Origin: Culex pipiens pallens
Taxonomy: Eukaryota > Arthropoda > Insecta > Diptera > Culicidae
Assembly (NCBI RefSeq): GCF_016801865.2
Contig: NC_068938.1
Location: 69,653,025 to 69,717,024 of the forward strand
Reading direction: 5' to 3'
DNA: 64,000 bases
Part shown: positions 49,181-63,480 of the stretch, piece by piece
Numbering within the stretch: position 1 is the first letter of the stretch
How the letters are laid out: the number at the start of each line of letters is the position of its first letter
Program-made: the position numbers and the translations under genes
Notes under the pieces: generated by a model
Database searches by the model: none
Told to the model about the DNA's origin: nothing
What the model saw: the letters and a program-made list of their open reading frames with translations, nothing else

Positions 49181-49665
49181 AAGTCGAAACTGCGAGTTGG
49201 GAAATCGCTGCCCGAAGAAAAAAAAAGCGTAGTAGGAAAATTCCAGATATTCGTGCGTGCGTAAAATAGTACGGATCGTGATAGCCCGTGAAAAAAAAAG
49301 CTCCAGAGCCTCGCCAGCGCGGAAAAGTGGTCGAAAGTGTCGACGACGCAAATTTTTTAACGCAAAAGTAGTGCAAAAATCAAAACGTAGGAAGACATCC
49401 TCCTAAAAGAAGAAAAAGAAAATCCTCGACCAAAAATCCGTGTGCCCGTTTCCTTCCCCCCCGGACCGTTGCTGGCGAAGGCAACAGAGTAGTACCACCG
49501 CGAGAACCTGCTACCAGAAAAGTGGCACCACACGAAGCTACGGAAGCAGCCGCGTAAAAACAGGAATAAACTGGAGCTTTCGGAACGTGCGTGAGGACCG
49601 GACCTGCTTCCTCTCCCACCCTCTCTAGGATTGTCCCAGCGAGCTAGCAGCATCGACCATAAATG
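49175..49665 (+). other. Probable 5' exon (5' UTR plus initiator ATG) of the 61 kb gene
   Basis: The region is non-repetitive, purine-rich and has upstream stop codons, like an insect 5' UTR. It ends in ATG (49663-49665) followed directly by a consensus donor GTGAGT at 49666. Joining this ATG to the acceptor at 61107/61108 gives ATG-ATG-GCC in frame, so the protein would be 414 residues starting Met-Met. The second ATG has A at -3. The 5' end is uncertain: an Inr-like TCAGTC lies at 49173-49178 and a TCAGTT at 49111-49116. No competing downstream coding exon is obvious. The exon link is inferred, not seen in RNA. Confidence 0.55.
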
Positions 49666-50267
49666 GTGAGTGGCCACCGGAACCCACCACCGGTGTGACA
49701 CGTGTTGAATGACGCCTCAAGAACCGATGCGAGTGTGGAACCTTCTTTTTTCTTCACTTTCGAACGACGACGACCATTTTTCTTTTCCTCCTTTTGTCGT
49801 CGACGTACACACCGACACACACGCACACACGGTGTGTCTTTTTCTATCGGTATTTGGGTTCGAACGTACACCGACACACACGCACTCTCACACGGTGGTT
49901 TATCTTGGGCGATCGTCATCAACATGGTTCCTTCTGATGGCAGAAGGCAACAGATGACGATGATGATGCTCTTCTATCGCGGGAAAGGATCTTTCTAGGA
50001 TAGATGGCATGATATTGTACGAAGGATAATTTGTGTTCTTCTGATAATTATGTTGAATATCAAAAACAAGTCATGAATTTTTTAATAGACATTTTTTATT
50101 GTTTTATTGAAACTGTTGTAAAACAAAAAAATATTTAAAAGATTGTTTAACAAAAGTTACAATGTGGATGTCGAATGTCTCGAATTCTGATTTATTCCAT
50201 AAAAATGCACTATCTTGCTAAGCTTAGGGAGGATGGAGATTCTAGATTGCAGTCCTTGCTTACTGTA

Positions 50268-50701
50268 CTGCCGTTCTACGCATAATTGTCCCATGTCAGT
50301 TTTTGACGATTTTGACTTTATACCATTTTTAAGTTTAGTCTGATGTGTACTTTAAGAAAAACACATAAAATCTGGTACTTTGTTCGGAAACTCATCAAAA
50401 ACAACACCAAGTCTGTCTGTCCCATCGTTGAACTTCTACGCATAATTTTCCAACCAAGTATTTTCTTACACGGAATCACTAGTTTTACTAAGCATTATGT
50501 CTTGTTTACCTGTTGTATAGCAAGAGAATCACAAATAAGGATGATAAACTGCTGAATGGGGCGATTAGGGACACATAGGGCGAATAGGAACCCACGGGAC
50601 AATTATGCGTAGAAACACAGAAATCGGTTGAAAAATTTCAATCGCGTTTTTCACAGTTGCACTTTTTTGACCATGGGACAATTATGCGTAGAACGGCAGT
50701 G
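50268..50701. mobile_element. Tc1/mariner-type MITE with ACGCATAATTG ends
   Basis: CTGCCGTTCTACGCATAATT on the left and its inverse AATTATGCGTAGAACGGCAG on the right are perfect arms of about 28 bp. A TA precedes the left arm and another lies at 50702-50703. CTACGCATAATT recurs at 50437. Confidence 0.7.
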
Positions 50702-50749
50702 TAGATCTCGTAAGTCTAAAATAAAGATAGGATTCCATCACAGTTTTGA

Positions 50750-52440
50750 GAAGATTTGGCTTGTGCTCTCTCGAAACCCGCTAGGACCGGCCTAATTATC
50801 TTCACGTCAACAATGCCCGGGCAACTTTTTTGGATACCCGTACAAATAACCAGCAGATCATAATACCTACTTGTATAAATTCGTCGTCAAAAAACTGTCT
50901 TCCAAAGGAGCTCTGCCCACCACCTTTCTCTCGATGTCCTTTTCTTCCACCAAAGAATATCTCGACCTGGTCTTGGGAAAACTGTTAAGTAGTAATCATA
51001 TTCAAAAGTTGTTTTTCTGCGACGTACTCATGGTACATTTGTCTGAGGCTGTTGATATCCGCCTGAATTGTTAAGAAGTAGTAGGTACCGTATCATATCC
51101 GAGAAATTTTTCGACATCCTCGAAGTTTTCCGCACATATTGGCCCCTTAAATCCAGGTTCAGGTCTCGAGTTCAGTATATCGATATCGATTCGATTGCCG
51201 TAGGGGAAAGTGGGGCAAGTGTAACAAGCTAAGGAAATGCTCGTTATAACCCATTCAAAACGTTAAAAAATCTGTCGGATTTTTTAGAATCATCTTATTC
51301 CAGGTCTTGACTGAGACTTTGATAGAACAAGTTTTTTACAAAAATCTGTTTTTTAATGTAAAAAATTGATTTTAAATTTTTTGATCTTTCGTACGTTCTA
51401 CTCAACTGAGGAACAATGCATGAAACAACATGCTAATTTACTAACAATTGGACTGTTATCACTTAGATACATCAGATTAGGATGTATTTGAAACGTTTCT
51501 TTCATTTTTAGATTAAAAAAAATATTTTACTAAAGTTTGACCGTTTTTACGAAAAAAATATTACTTAGATGATAAATAGTAAATTTTCATGATATTACTA
51601 TATCGTGTATGGACAATTTTTAACGATTGTTTATCAGTTTTTAAGAACTTTTATGTATTTTTTCCCAATAAAATATGTTGCTGCAGCAATTCGTATTTTT
51701 TTCAATACTAAAAATCCATATGGTACACTTGCCCCACCTGAACAAGATTTTTTAAAAGCTCTCTATAAAAATAACCAAAAGATAAATCATACTTTATAAT
51801 AGGTGCAAGTCATTGGTAGGGACACTACTGATCTAGGAAAAAATACCATTTTGATAAAATGAGCCTTAAAACGAACCCTAAGCCTTATTTTGTACTTTCC
51901 AAATATTATAAGGAAACAAAGGTTATGAAAAAACTTCATTCAATCTTATGCCCCGTGGCGTTTACGTCGTTTTGGCGGTTATGTGATAGTAGAATCAGCT
52001 AATTGCATTGCTAGCAACAATTCCTCATACTGGAAATAATCAAAATTGTAAAAATTACGGCCTTACGAGCGACTGTTCCTCTTGCCCCATATGGTCGTCT
52101 TGCCCCACCTTCCCCTAATATGAAACGGGAATTTTTCCGTTCTTATTAACCGACGTAACCATGAATATCAAGATTCCAAGGACTGCCATCAATAAGTCTT
52201 CGTTATCGTCCAGTTCGAGACCGAAGTTCTTCTTTTTGAACTGGTTTCACCATACCTTATCGTATCGTATCCACAGTTGCTGCGGGCTTGGGTTGTCACA
52301 AGCCTTTTTTGGTTCGCAGACCATAAATCTTCAACATTATCCGTTCGTTTTACAATCTTTCGCCATGTCGGCCAGGATGCAGTAAAATCGGGCAAACTCT
52401 AAGTCTAAGTCCCGATTTTTACACCACTTAGCAAAATCAT
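50750..52440 (-). pseudogene. P-element/THAP9-like transposase remnant, interrupted
   Basis: On the minus strand, 52120-52440 reads in part LLMAVLGILIFMVTSVNKNG then KIPVSY, like the mid-region of P-type transposases. Then 50870-51200 reads QFSQDQVEIFFGG, matching the conserved SQDxxExFF motif near the C-terminus of that family. The stretch after it (50750-50870) is also partly open. Many stops and frameshifts break it, and a TA-target MITE (51203-52114) splits it. I could not identify the THAP DNA-binding domain upstream. It lies antisense in the proposed first intron of the 61 kb gene. Confidence 0.6.
51203..52114. mobile_element. MITE with GGGGAAAGTGGGGCAAG ends, 912 bp
   Basis: TA at 51201-51202 and 52115-52116. 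The TIRs are GGGGAAAGTGGGGCAAG and CTTGCCCCACCTTCCCC, one mismatch. TTGCCCCA motifs recur inside. It splits the transposase remnant, so it inserted later. Confidence 0.75.
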
Positions 52441-54048
52441 GCGCGATCGATCGTTTCGGACCAGCACAAAATACGTCTAAGGTCTAAATGTTTGCGGGGT
52501 CATAACACTTTATTCCAAAATCAAATGCGGCGTGTAGGGCATAAAACAAATGCGTACTCTACGATCGTGTATTTCGTACTGATAGCAAAATCAATTGCTC
52601 GTCTCTATCTACCTTCGAATGTACAGCAATCTACTGTGAAATGTTACGGTTTGGAGTAGGGTTGTTTCTCCCGTCGTAGAATTAAGAATGTACACCGTTC
52701 GTTGTCGCCATCAAAAAAGAGGTTGCAGCTCAGCTGCAGATCTGTCCCGGTCACGAAATATTCTAGCAGAGCTGGTTCTGCCAGCATCCTGCTAGAACGG
52801 TGGAACATTTCTGCTAGAATGCTGTAAGAAAATCCTGCTCTGTACGAACTCCTCTAGAATTCTGCTAGTACGCCGTGACTGGTTTTCATTAATTGAACTT
52901 TTGAATATCATTATGTACAAGTTGATTAAGTTATGCAACAATTTGTGATAAAATCAGCGTTTTAAAACATTTTTCTAAAAACTCCTGGTTTTCAGCGAAA
53001 TAAAATCCAAAAATTATTCTTTTAAATGCATTTTGTAGGTTTTTAGATGTACTAAACGAAAATGTCATGGATTTACAGTTTATCTTAAGTAGAGTATTTT
53101 TTCAAACTAGTGTAAGTTTACCATTTTATTGCGTTGCAACGTCACGAAAAAGGGACAGTTGTTTATGTCAACAGAAAACTAAACATTCAATCATTTTGAT
53201 ATTTCGGATGCTCTTTGTACTTGGAAAGAGCTTTCAAATGCAACCTAGAGCGACTAAATTGGTTGTCTAGATCCAAAGTTACAACAGGTTTAAGTTTGCG
53301 TTGCAACGTCACGAAATTTTAAATCATATTGGTCACATGGCAAAAAAGGTGTATGCGTAGTTGATTGTTGGAGATCAAAGGATAATAAATATTATATATG
53401 TTTTATATAAAGTTTCCGAGCCTATTTACAGAAAAATTGTACATGGGTCATTCACAAATTCCGTCACTTAGGTTTGTAGCAACTCGAAAAAAGTAGGTAT
53501 TTTATAAAACTTGTTGAGTAAATCAAAATAGACCGATGTTCACAATGGGGAAAAATTCTATAACTTTCAAAAAAATAATCACGTGGTTACTGGATGGCCC
53601 CTTTATGATAAACTGATTTATGTGAGGGTTCATTCTAATACAACGCAACGATTTTTTTATCGCACACCCTTATGTAGGCCAAATTACGGTGAAATTCACC
53701 AAACAATAATAATCACGTGATTCGATTGTTTTTTTTACAAACTTTTGTCACTTTGTTGTTGGACGAACCCTTACCTAAATAAGTTGTATGCAATGTTTAG
53801 TTGTTCGCAATTAGACATGTTATGTTGCGCAGGTAAACAGTTTTATTATTTCCTCAAATTTAATTTAAAAAGCACAAAAGTCAACAAAATAAGTTACGTT
53901 GTTTGCAGATCACCCCTTAGGGGCCATCAACAAACGATATGGGCACTTTAGTTATAAATTTCTGCCCTCCTGAAAACTTGAAGCTCCATACCTCCCTTCT
54001 AAAACTTCCACGTGTTTTGTAAATTTCCCAAAACGATTAAAATATTAA
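52441..54048. other. No gene recognised; part of a recurrent-motif region
   Basis: A cluster of TTCTAGCAG/CTGCTAGAA motifs lies at 52750-52875. Two copies of GCGTTGCAACGTCACGAAA lie at 53131 and 53299. MITE-edge fragments occur near 53580 and 53920. Confidence 0.4.
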
Positions 54049-54899
54049 GGGAGCGTTCTTGCATTACGTAACAAAACATTTATATTTTTAGACCCCCTCC
54101 ACCCCCTGGTAATACATTTCCGATACATTTTTTTTGTATAAATCCTCGAACCCCGCCCCCTCCCCCTTGATATTACGGCGTTACGTAATGCATGGACGCC
54201 CCATAACATGGATAGAGGAGGTGGGAGTGGGGGGGGGGGGCTGTCCTTCGTGATAATGGAATAATACAAATATTTTTTTTACTTTGAAAATGCTTGGAAA
54301 AGTTCGTATATCGTACTGCTACTGTGAAAGCGGTATAGGGGGGGGGGGGTCTAACATGGGCGGGCCAATCAATTCACATGTCCTTGTACTGTCTATTAAT
54401 GTCTTATAATAAAATCATAACCTGAAGTTGCTCAAACTAACAAAAACTATGATTTATTTTGAAACTAAAATTTCGTGACGTTGCAACGCAACGAAAAACC
54501 CTGTTTTCAAAAACAGTGCGTTGCAACGTCACGAAATGTTAATGGTCTTTAAAAATCGAGGTTTGATTTTTTCGAAAAACTAATGATTGCATTCGATTTG
54601 TTGGCCAATTTTACACTAAAAATGGAAGAAGAACTCCAAATTTGCCATTTAACAGAGCAGAGTTAATGGCGAAACATGAATTGGGTCAGGATTGAGAAAA
54701 AGTCACGCATTGCAACGTCACGCTACATATTCCCCTCTCAAAAATAGAATATTCGCTTAAAATGATGTTTCAACATTGTTTCTTATAGGAAATTTAATGT
54801 ACTTTCCGAATCTGTAATAACATATGTACCTTTTCAATGTATTTTTTAGTTACAGCCGAAATACTGAAAAAAGAAAAATCAAAGCGTTGCAACGTCACG
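53131..54899. repeat. Six dispersed copies of GCGTTGCAACGTCACG
   Basis: Copies start at 53131, 53299, 54471 (inverted), 54518, 54707 (GCATT variant) and 54884. The motif has a palindromic GTTGCAAC core followed by GTCACG. Sequences between copies differ, so this is not a simple tandem array; it may be part of an old repeat's internal structure. Confidence 0.7.
54049..54202. mobile_element. Foldback MITE with GGGAGCG/ATTACGTAAC ends
   Basis: The left end GGGAGCGTTCTTGCATTACG and the right end CGTAATGCATGGACGCCCC are inverse-similar and enclose C-rich runs. Half of the family occurs at 27272-27297. Confidence 0.65.
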
Positions 54900-54929
54900 G
54901 CGGAATGTGTCGTTTATGAATGGCCACCC

Positions 54930-55560
54930 ATGGTCACTATTTTTAAAAATCGAAAAACTGCAAATATTTCGCCAAAATCAAACTTTCGATGGCTATATCT
55001 TGAAAACGGAGCCCTTTATCAAAAAATCTGCAAAGTATTTTTTGATTGCAAATTCAATTTTACATTAAAAAATTACTTCAAAGTTGTTTTTGCATGAAAT
55101 TTCATTTTTTTCCAAAAATCACTATTTTTTCAAAAATTTATAACTCGGCGTCAGATTTATTGCCCATGTTTCTCTATGTTTCAAAAGTTGCGTGTTTTTG
55201 TCCCCTAAAACAATAAAAAAAATCTCGAAAATCAAAAAAATACGTATTTTGGGAAATTTAGTTTTTGTGAAAAAAAAGTTTATTGAAAAATCTGCAATTT
55301 TTTTCCGTGTACCTATTTTTTCTCAATAGTCCTTAACAGTACCTACAACTTTGCCGAATTGATCAGAAAATTCACTGAAAAGTTACAGTTGTTTGAATAT
55401 TTACGTACCATTTTTGTATGGGCCTCAGCCAAAATTGTATGGAGACTTGTATGGGTTAACCAATGACACAAAATAGTTTATTTGGTCATGGTCATAGGCC
55501 CCCACAAAGTTTGAGCCAAATAAAAAAATACAAAAAATAAAAATTGTCGAAATCGGCCGA
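54930..55560. repeat. Old interspersed repeat, related to 40500-41640
   Basis: It shares diverged blocks with 40500-41640. Its end (55490-55535) is the inverse of sequence at 34180-34221 joined to 37343-37395, which makes it useful as an unoccupied-site comparison. No intact ORF. Confidence 0.45.
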
Positions 55561-55727
55561 TTTCGTAGAGAGTTGCTCAGAGAATTACTCATCTTTTAAA
55601 AACAATTTGTAGATTTTGTTCCGATCTACAAAAGTTTTTTTCGAAGCTTGCAAAAATATTGTATGGTTTAAGAGAAATCGACAGAATAAAAAGCGTAACG
55701 CCACCGCGTAAAAAGAGGTTTCTCTGT

Positions 55728-55892
55728 GGGACCATCCATAAACCACGTGGACACTTTAGGGGAGGGGGGGGGGGTATGGCGATTGTCCACGCTCCATACA
55801 AAAAAGATTTTTTTTGTATGGACAATTGTCCATGAAGGGGGGGGGGGGTCGAGATTCCCAAAAAAGTGTCCACGTGGTTTATGGATGGTCCC
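55728..55892. mobile_element. Guanine-tract MITE, copy 2
   Basis: It is nearly identical to 7818-7988, including TIRs GGGACCATCCATAAACCACG and the inverse, the two G runs and the internal inverted repeat. The TSD is not clear here. Confidence 0.75.
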
Positions 55893-55919
55893 TATATGTA
55901 AAATAATAAATCAATAACA

Positions 55920-56594
55920 AAACATTTCTAATCTAATCTAATCTAATCAGACCCTAGCGCAGCCAATCTTCGTGCCTTAGGTTAGATGACGCCTAGCACT
56001 CTTCTTGTCATTTATTAACATTTGTAGTGCGCCATTGCATTAGAATGCATTGAAACATCACAAGCGTTAAAGCGGCCAGGCCTACTGCGTAAAGCCGTAT
56101 CGCAGAGATGACTCGTAATTGAGTTGAGTTTGAGCACAGAGTGTTCGAACAACAACACAATTCTGAATCGACAGGGGAGGAAGAAGCGTGGGGACACACC
56201 ACCATACGCTCCGAGATTTGGTTGTATTCGTTGGGAGCACCATGCTAAGAAGGTTTGGTACTCCGGGACCCTCTGGGATGGGACATTGTATTTCCACGAA
56301 TGCCCTGGACACTAACTGCCGTGGTTATAGCGCCACAACTCGCTCTCTGTAACAATATTCCTAATTCCAGTCCACGTTCATCAAGTCGTCATGGCTTAGT
56401 GGTTAGCATTTTTGCTTACCAATCCAAAGGACGGAAGATCGAACCCCGCCTCGAGCGACTTTGATTTTTCGTTCATATTCATCATTTCAAATTTTATGTG
56501 TTCTTAACTTTCTCGTTGGGAGCAGATGGGAATCGAACCCAGAACCATTCGCTTACAAAGCGAACACCGTAACCAGTCAGCCACGGCCGCTCCC
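55920..56594 (-). mobile_element. Long SINE with two tRNA-like modules, perfect 16-bp TSD
   Basis: A perfect TSD TAATAAATCAATAACA (55904-55919, 56595-56610) flanks 675 bp. On the minus strand it starts with a tRNA-like head (56594 down to about 56520): D stem CCGT/ACGG, anticodon stem TTCGC/GCGAA with loop TTTGTAA (UGU, Thr-like) and box B GGTTCGATTCC. It ends in a (GATTA)n tail (about 55927-55948), as for a non-LTR-mobilised SINE. A second tRNA-like block in the opposite direction lies at 56384-56457 (TGGCTTAGTGGTTAG, then GATCGAACCCC). The T stem mismatch argues against a functional tRNA. Confidence 0.85.
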
Positions 56595-56800
56595 TAATAA
56601 ATCAATAACACAACTTTTTTTTTTAAATTAAAATAAGTGGTTTTATCAAAAACTGTAAACAAATCTATTGTTTTGTTTTGGTGAACTGTTTACCTTTTTG
56701 ATATGGCAAAAATTTGCATCAAAATATTTTTTTTAATTTTTATGTTTTATATTTTTGACACATTTTAGGAAAAAATGGGCTTCAAAGTCTGTTAGGTTTA

Positions 56801-56951
56801 TATCTTGACTTTTTTTTGATAAGGTCCTATAAACAAATGTAAACATTGAGTGTATCCCTTTCACACCTTATGTCAAAGTCCATCGGAGTAAGCGGGATAC
56901 ACTCAATGTTTACATTTGTTTATAGGACCTTATCAAAAAAAAGTCAAGATA
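56801..56951. mobile_element. AAGGTCC-family MITE, 151 bp
   Basis: TIRs TATCTTGACTTTTTTTTGAT and the inverse enclose a core that differs from 44398-44546 by only about one base, so one copy moved recently or the family is homogenised. Confidence 0.75.
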
Positions 56952-57015
56952 TGTTGTTTTAAGCCATATTTGTTTATTTATGATGAAAAGTGAGATACTT
57001 CCATCTTTTATTCAT

Positions 57016-57017
<2 letters not shown>

Positions 57018-57111
<94 letters not shown>
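57018..57111. repeat. (TA)n tract 1
   Basis: About 95 bp of perfect TA ending at ACAGCAATTCC, the start of unit 1 of the inverted repeat family. Confidence 0.95.
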
Positions 57112-57114
<3 letters not shown>

Positions 57115-57742
57115 CAATTCCCCACGAAAACAGCATGGAAAAACACAAAAGTGCTCGGATCGGGCTCAAAATTTTTCTGGGGGTTCCCTGGCCGAAATAA
57201 TTAGACCCGTATTTTTTTGTTTGGCCATTAGGGTGACCTACGCCGTGTTAGGGTGGTCTGAAAAATGGCCATTTTCGTCGATTTTCGCAAAACCCACTTT
57301 TTTCGAAAAATCATAACTCCTCGCCATTTTAACCGATTTCAATTGTCTTATACGCAAATGAAAGGTGATAAGTTGGCCTTTCAAAAAAAAATAATAAGAA
57401 GTTTTAAAAATCTAGCCTAACATATGAAAAGGGCGTATGAAACTTTAAAATGTCGTTTTGCCAGTGTCTGGACCAAAGAGCCTATGTCTGGAAATATTTT
57501 TATCGGATTCTCCGGACATTTTTACATAACATACTAAAAAATGGGAGGAGTTCATCAACAGGATTCCGAGATATGATTTTTTGAAAATAAAATCCGTGTT
57601 TTTTGACGCGCCGCGCGCAAAAACTGGAGAATGACGAAATTGGCAAAAAATCAACTTTTTTCACTAAAACTGCGATAACTTTAAAATTTCAGCGATGACC
57701 TATAGATGTCTGGGTACCAAAATTTTCGTAATTAAAAGACGC
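57112..57742 (+). repeat. (TA)n-linked repeat, unit 1
   Basis: It begins ACAGCAATTCCCCACGAAAA at the TA tract and ends near GTAATTAAAAGACGCA. Three units exist: this one, an inverted unit (57743-59597, interrupted) and 59717-60350. No ORF is conserved among them. Confidence 0.75.
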
Positions 57743-60624
<2,882 letters not shown>

Positions 60625-61107
60625 CTACACCATGCATCAAAACATCGAATATCGGTAATATAATTGGTGAACAAATCGTCAGCCACCCACTGTTCTAACA
60701 TACTTTCGCACGCGTACGCAACACACCCACAGCAAGCTGTGCGCTATCCCCTTTTCGTGTGGAGGTGAGATCTTTGCCTTGGCATGTTTTTTTGTTTCTT
60801 GCTTTAATTTTTTTGGTTCGTTTTTGTTTCTGCCAACGTAATCATTGGCTATTTTTATTTCCTTTCTGCTGTTTTGCATTTTTTTTGTCTGTCTCTATTC
60901 GTCCGTCACCACCCGCAAATGACTTTCATTCATCGAAGGAAAAAAAAAGTTCTTTCGGTGTGAATTTTGCTGATTGCTGATTTTTTTTTGTGTTGGTGGC
61001 CTACTATTTGTGTTGTGATTAGCGCTCTTATCAGCGCGTCGCGCAAATTTTTCCACTCTCACTTGTTGCAACGCTAAATTTGTGTGCGCCGCGTTCCTTT
61101 TTTTCAG
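60625..61107. other. Unique 3' end of the first intron
   Basis: Non-repetitive sequence between the last (TA)n tract and the coding exon, with a strong polypyrimidine tract at the end. No coding potential recognised. Confidence 0.5.
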
Positions 61108-62408
61108 ATGGCCCTCAACATTGCGGTCCCGCTGACGACCGTCGCCGACCTGATGGACGGCTTCGGGCTGCTGTCGCCGATCTCGCCGCTGAGCGTGGAC
61201 TGCCGGGGCGTGATGGCGGCGGCGGCCGCGGCAGCAGCCGGAACCCACAACAAGAGCAAGCAGCAGCTGGTGTCGCCGGTGGGCAGCGAGTCGAGTGGCG
61301 TCAGCTCGCTGGACTCTGACGAGATGAAGGTGAGTTTTGGGGGGGTAGGTTTGTTGAGTTTGATGATGATTTTGGTTTTGCTTTGTAGAAGTCAACCTCG
61401 CCACCGACAACTCCAACGGAGGAAGTGGACCGTCCCGCGGCCAGCTCTCCGCTGCCATCGGAGGCGACGACCATCGTCGTGCAGGACTCGTCGCGCAGCA
61501 GCTCGGAATCGTCAGCGAGATCTTCGCTGTCGTCGTCGTCCGAGAGCGAAAGCAGCAGCGGCGCTTCGTCGGAGCAGGAGAGCAGTGAAGAGGTGGTGGA
61601 AGTGGACGAGCCGGAGTTGCCCGAGCCGCCCAAGGAGTGCAAGCTGGTGCTGGGCGGGCGCGACGTGCTCAACCTGATGGACAACCTGACGGCGCCGAAC
61701 CACTTCCGGCTGCAGTTTGCCCAGCTGCCGGAGAACGACAACATCCACTTCTTCCTGGACAATCGCTCGCAGTACCACCGGCTGGGCGCGAACGGCCACA
61801 TCCAGGAGTACACGATGGTGGGCTGCAAGCGGTGCGACTTCCGCTACCCGGTCAACGGGACGTCCCTCACGAGCAGCGGCCCGACGGCGACCATGGGCCA
61901 GGGCAGCTTGGCGGCCGCCTTCCCGCAACAGCAGCCACAGCCGCAACAACAACTCCAGTGGAACAACTTGAATAGTATTGCCAACAGTAGAGATAAGATG
62001 AACGCCGCCGCGGCCAATGCATTTAACAGCAAGACGTTCGGCAATCAGTATTTCCGCAACGGCGGAGGCAACAACGCAATCGCGACGGCCCCTCTTTTTG
62101 GAAGAGATTCCAACCGCGGAGGCGCCAACTTCCTCGGCAGCAGCAGCACCGGCACGTACAACAACCACAAAACATATCAGCAGCAGCAGCAACTCCAAAA
62201 CAACTTCAGCGGCGGCAAGTTCAACAACTACCAGCAGCAGCAGTTCTTCTCCAAGAACCAGCAGGCCCAGCTGCGCTACGGCCAATCGAGCGGAGGTTTC
62301 AACGCGATGGCCGCTGCCCTCGCCGCCAACCAGAGCCTGGCCAACTTCAACGGCAAGGGTTCCGCCAACAACAGCAACATGTTTGCCTACTACAAGACCA
62401 TGATGTAA
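61108..62408 (+). CDS. Ser-rich, Asn/Gln-rich protein of unknown function (two exons shown)
   Basis: Coding is 61108-61329 joined to 61389-62408: 74 plus 339 codons, 413 residues, stop TAA. The 59-bp intron is phase 0, with donor GTGAGT at 61330 and acceptor TTTGTAG ending at 61388. A polypyrimidine run and CAG end at 61107, directly before the ATG at 61108. Visible parts: a hydrophobic N-terminus (about 1-32), an Ala tract (37-44), a Ser/Glu acidic stretch (about 108-145), a folded-looking segment (about 157-230) ending in a CxxC pair (C220, C223), then an Asn/Gln/Gly/Ser-rich tail with short polyGln runs. No second Cys/His pair follows, so this is not a standard zinc finger. No signal peptide or membrane segment is visible. 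The composition would suit an RNA- or chromatin-associated regulator, but that is only inference. I do not recognise the family. The exons are far more GC-rich than their surroundings and codon use looks natural. Confidence 0.88.
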
Positions 62409-63480
62409 GGCGCCGTGCACGTGAGTATTCCCTCTTTGAGTTGCTTTGACGGCGCACGCGGCTATTGTGTGGGAAACCGCGGCGAAAATTTCCAACGAAA
62501 CAAAAATACGCGTTTTTATTACTTTTTATTACGGAAGCGACATTAGGCAATTAGCGAAGGGAGCAGGAGTCGAGTGTGGTTGCTGAACCAACAACAAACA
62601 TTACATATTTTTTTGTTTACCTTTACGAGATATTTAAACACTGCAAGCCTACAAAATCGTTGTAACTATTATACATAAAACCCTCCCGTGAAGGCGCGCT
62701 CGCGCGCGCGCTCAGGCAGATATATTTTTTTAGAATAATTGACCTTTGCTTAAGAAAATTTAATGTTGAATTTTAGTTATTTATTATTATCGACTGTTTA
62801 TTTCCAATCAGAATCCAAAAAGAAGAAGAAAAACATTGTTAAAAGCTCTTAACATTTTTATACTATCAGTGCTAGCCGTATTTAATCACTCTATTTTTTT
62901 TTCTCTGTATGTGTCGAATTACCCCACGAAACAAAGCAAAACAAAAACGAAAGAAAACAATACAAAAGAGGGCAACCAATTAGTGAGTTAGACAAGCAAA
63001 GCAAAAAATCGACCAGTTTTCGTCCTATTTTGTGTGAGAGGAGAAATATCATGATAGAATGTTTTTTACCTTAAAAAAAGAGAGAAAAAGAAGAAGATTT
63101 AAAATTAGCACGAGCAAGGATCTCATAATAGTCAATCACGCAAAACAAAAATTGAGTTTAAGATCGAAAAACGTCAGGCGAAACGCGCGAAACTGTAAGT
63201 TTGAAAACGTAATACTTTAATTATACCCTAATCACTAACATAAACACACACACACGCAAAACAAAAAAACGGCACAGCCTTGAAGTAAAGCTAGAAAGAA
63301 AAGTGAAAATATCGTTTTCCATCCCAGAAATCTTTTAACAGTTAGGAGAATATCGTTTAAATCTGTGTGTGTGTTTGTATTTTTTTTATTACCAAATGCG
63401 AAGAGAATTGCGGAAAAAGCAGAGGCGGCTGGAGAGCGATCTAGCGAGATACAATAAAGTTAAAATGTAAACAACAGTTT
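62409..63480 (+). other. 3' untranslated region of the 61 kb gene
   Basis: About 1.07 kb of AT-rich, apparently non-repetitive sequence follows the stop codon. It includes a CG-alternating stretch (62696-62712), a short CA run (63243-63256) and a TG run (about 63364-63374). A consensus donor GTGAGT sits at 62421, 13 bases after the stop, so an alternatively spliced 3' UTR or C-terminus is possible. No clear TGTANATA Pumilio site was seen. Confidence 0.6.
63453..63458 (+). terminator. Polyadenylation signal AATAAA
   Basis: A canonical AATAAA is followed within 25 bases by a T-rich stretch. It is the best 3' end candidate for the gene whose stop is at 62408. Confidence 0.6.

Noticed and set aside
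56520..56594. A tRNA-Thr (UGU) gene
   Set aside because: The arms fold fairly well but the T stem has a mismatch and the block is the 5' head of a SINE with a 16-bp TSD.
61512..62495. A 327-codon minus-strand ORF
   Set aside because: It is the antisense shadow of the GC-rich coding exon; splice sites and composition support the + strand gene.
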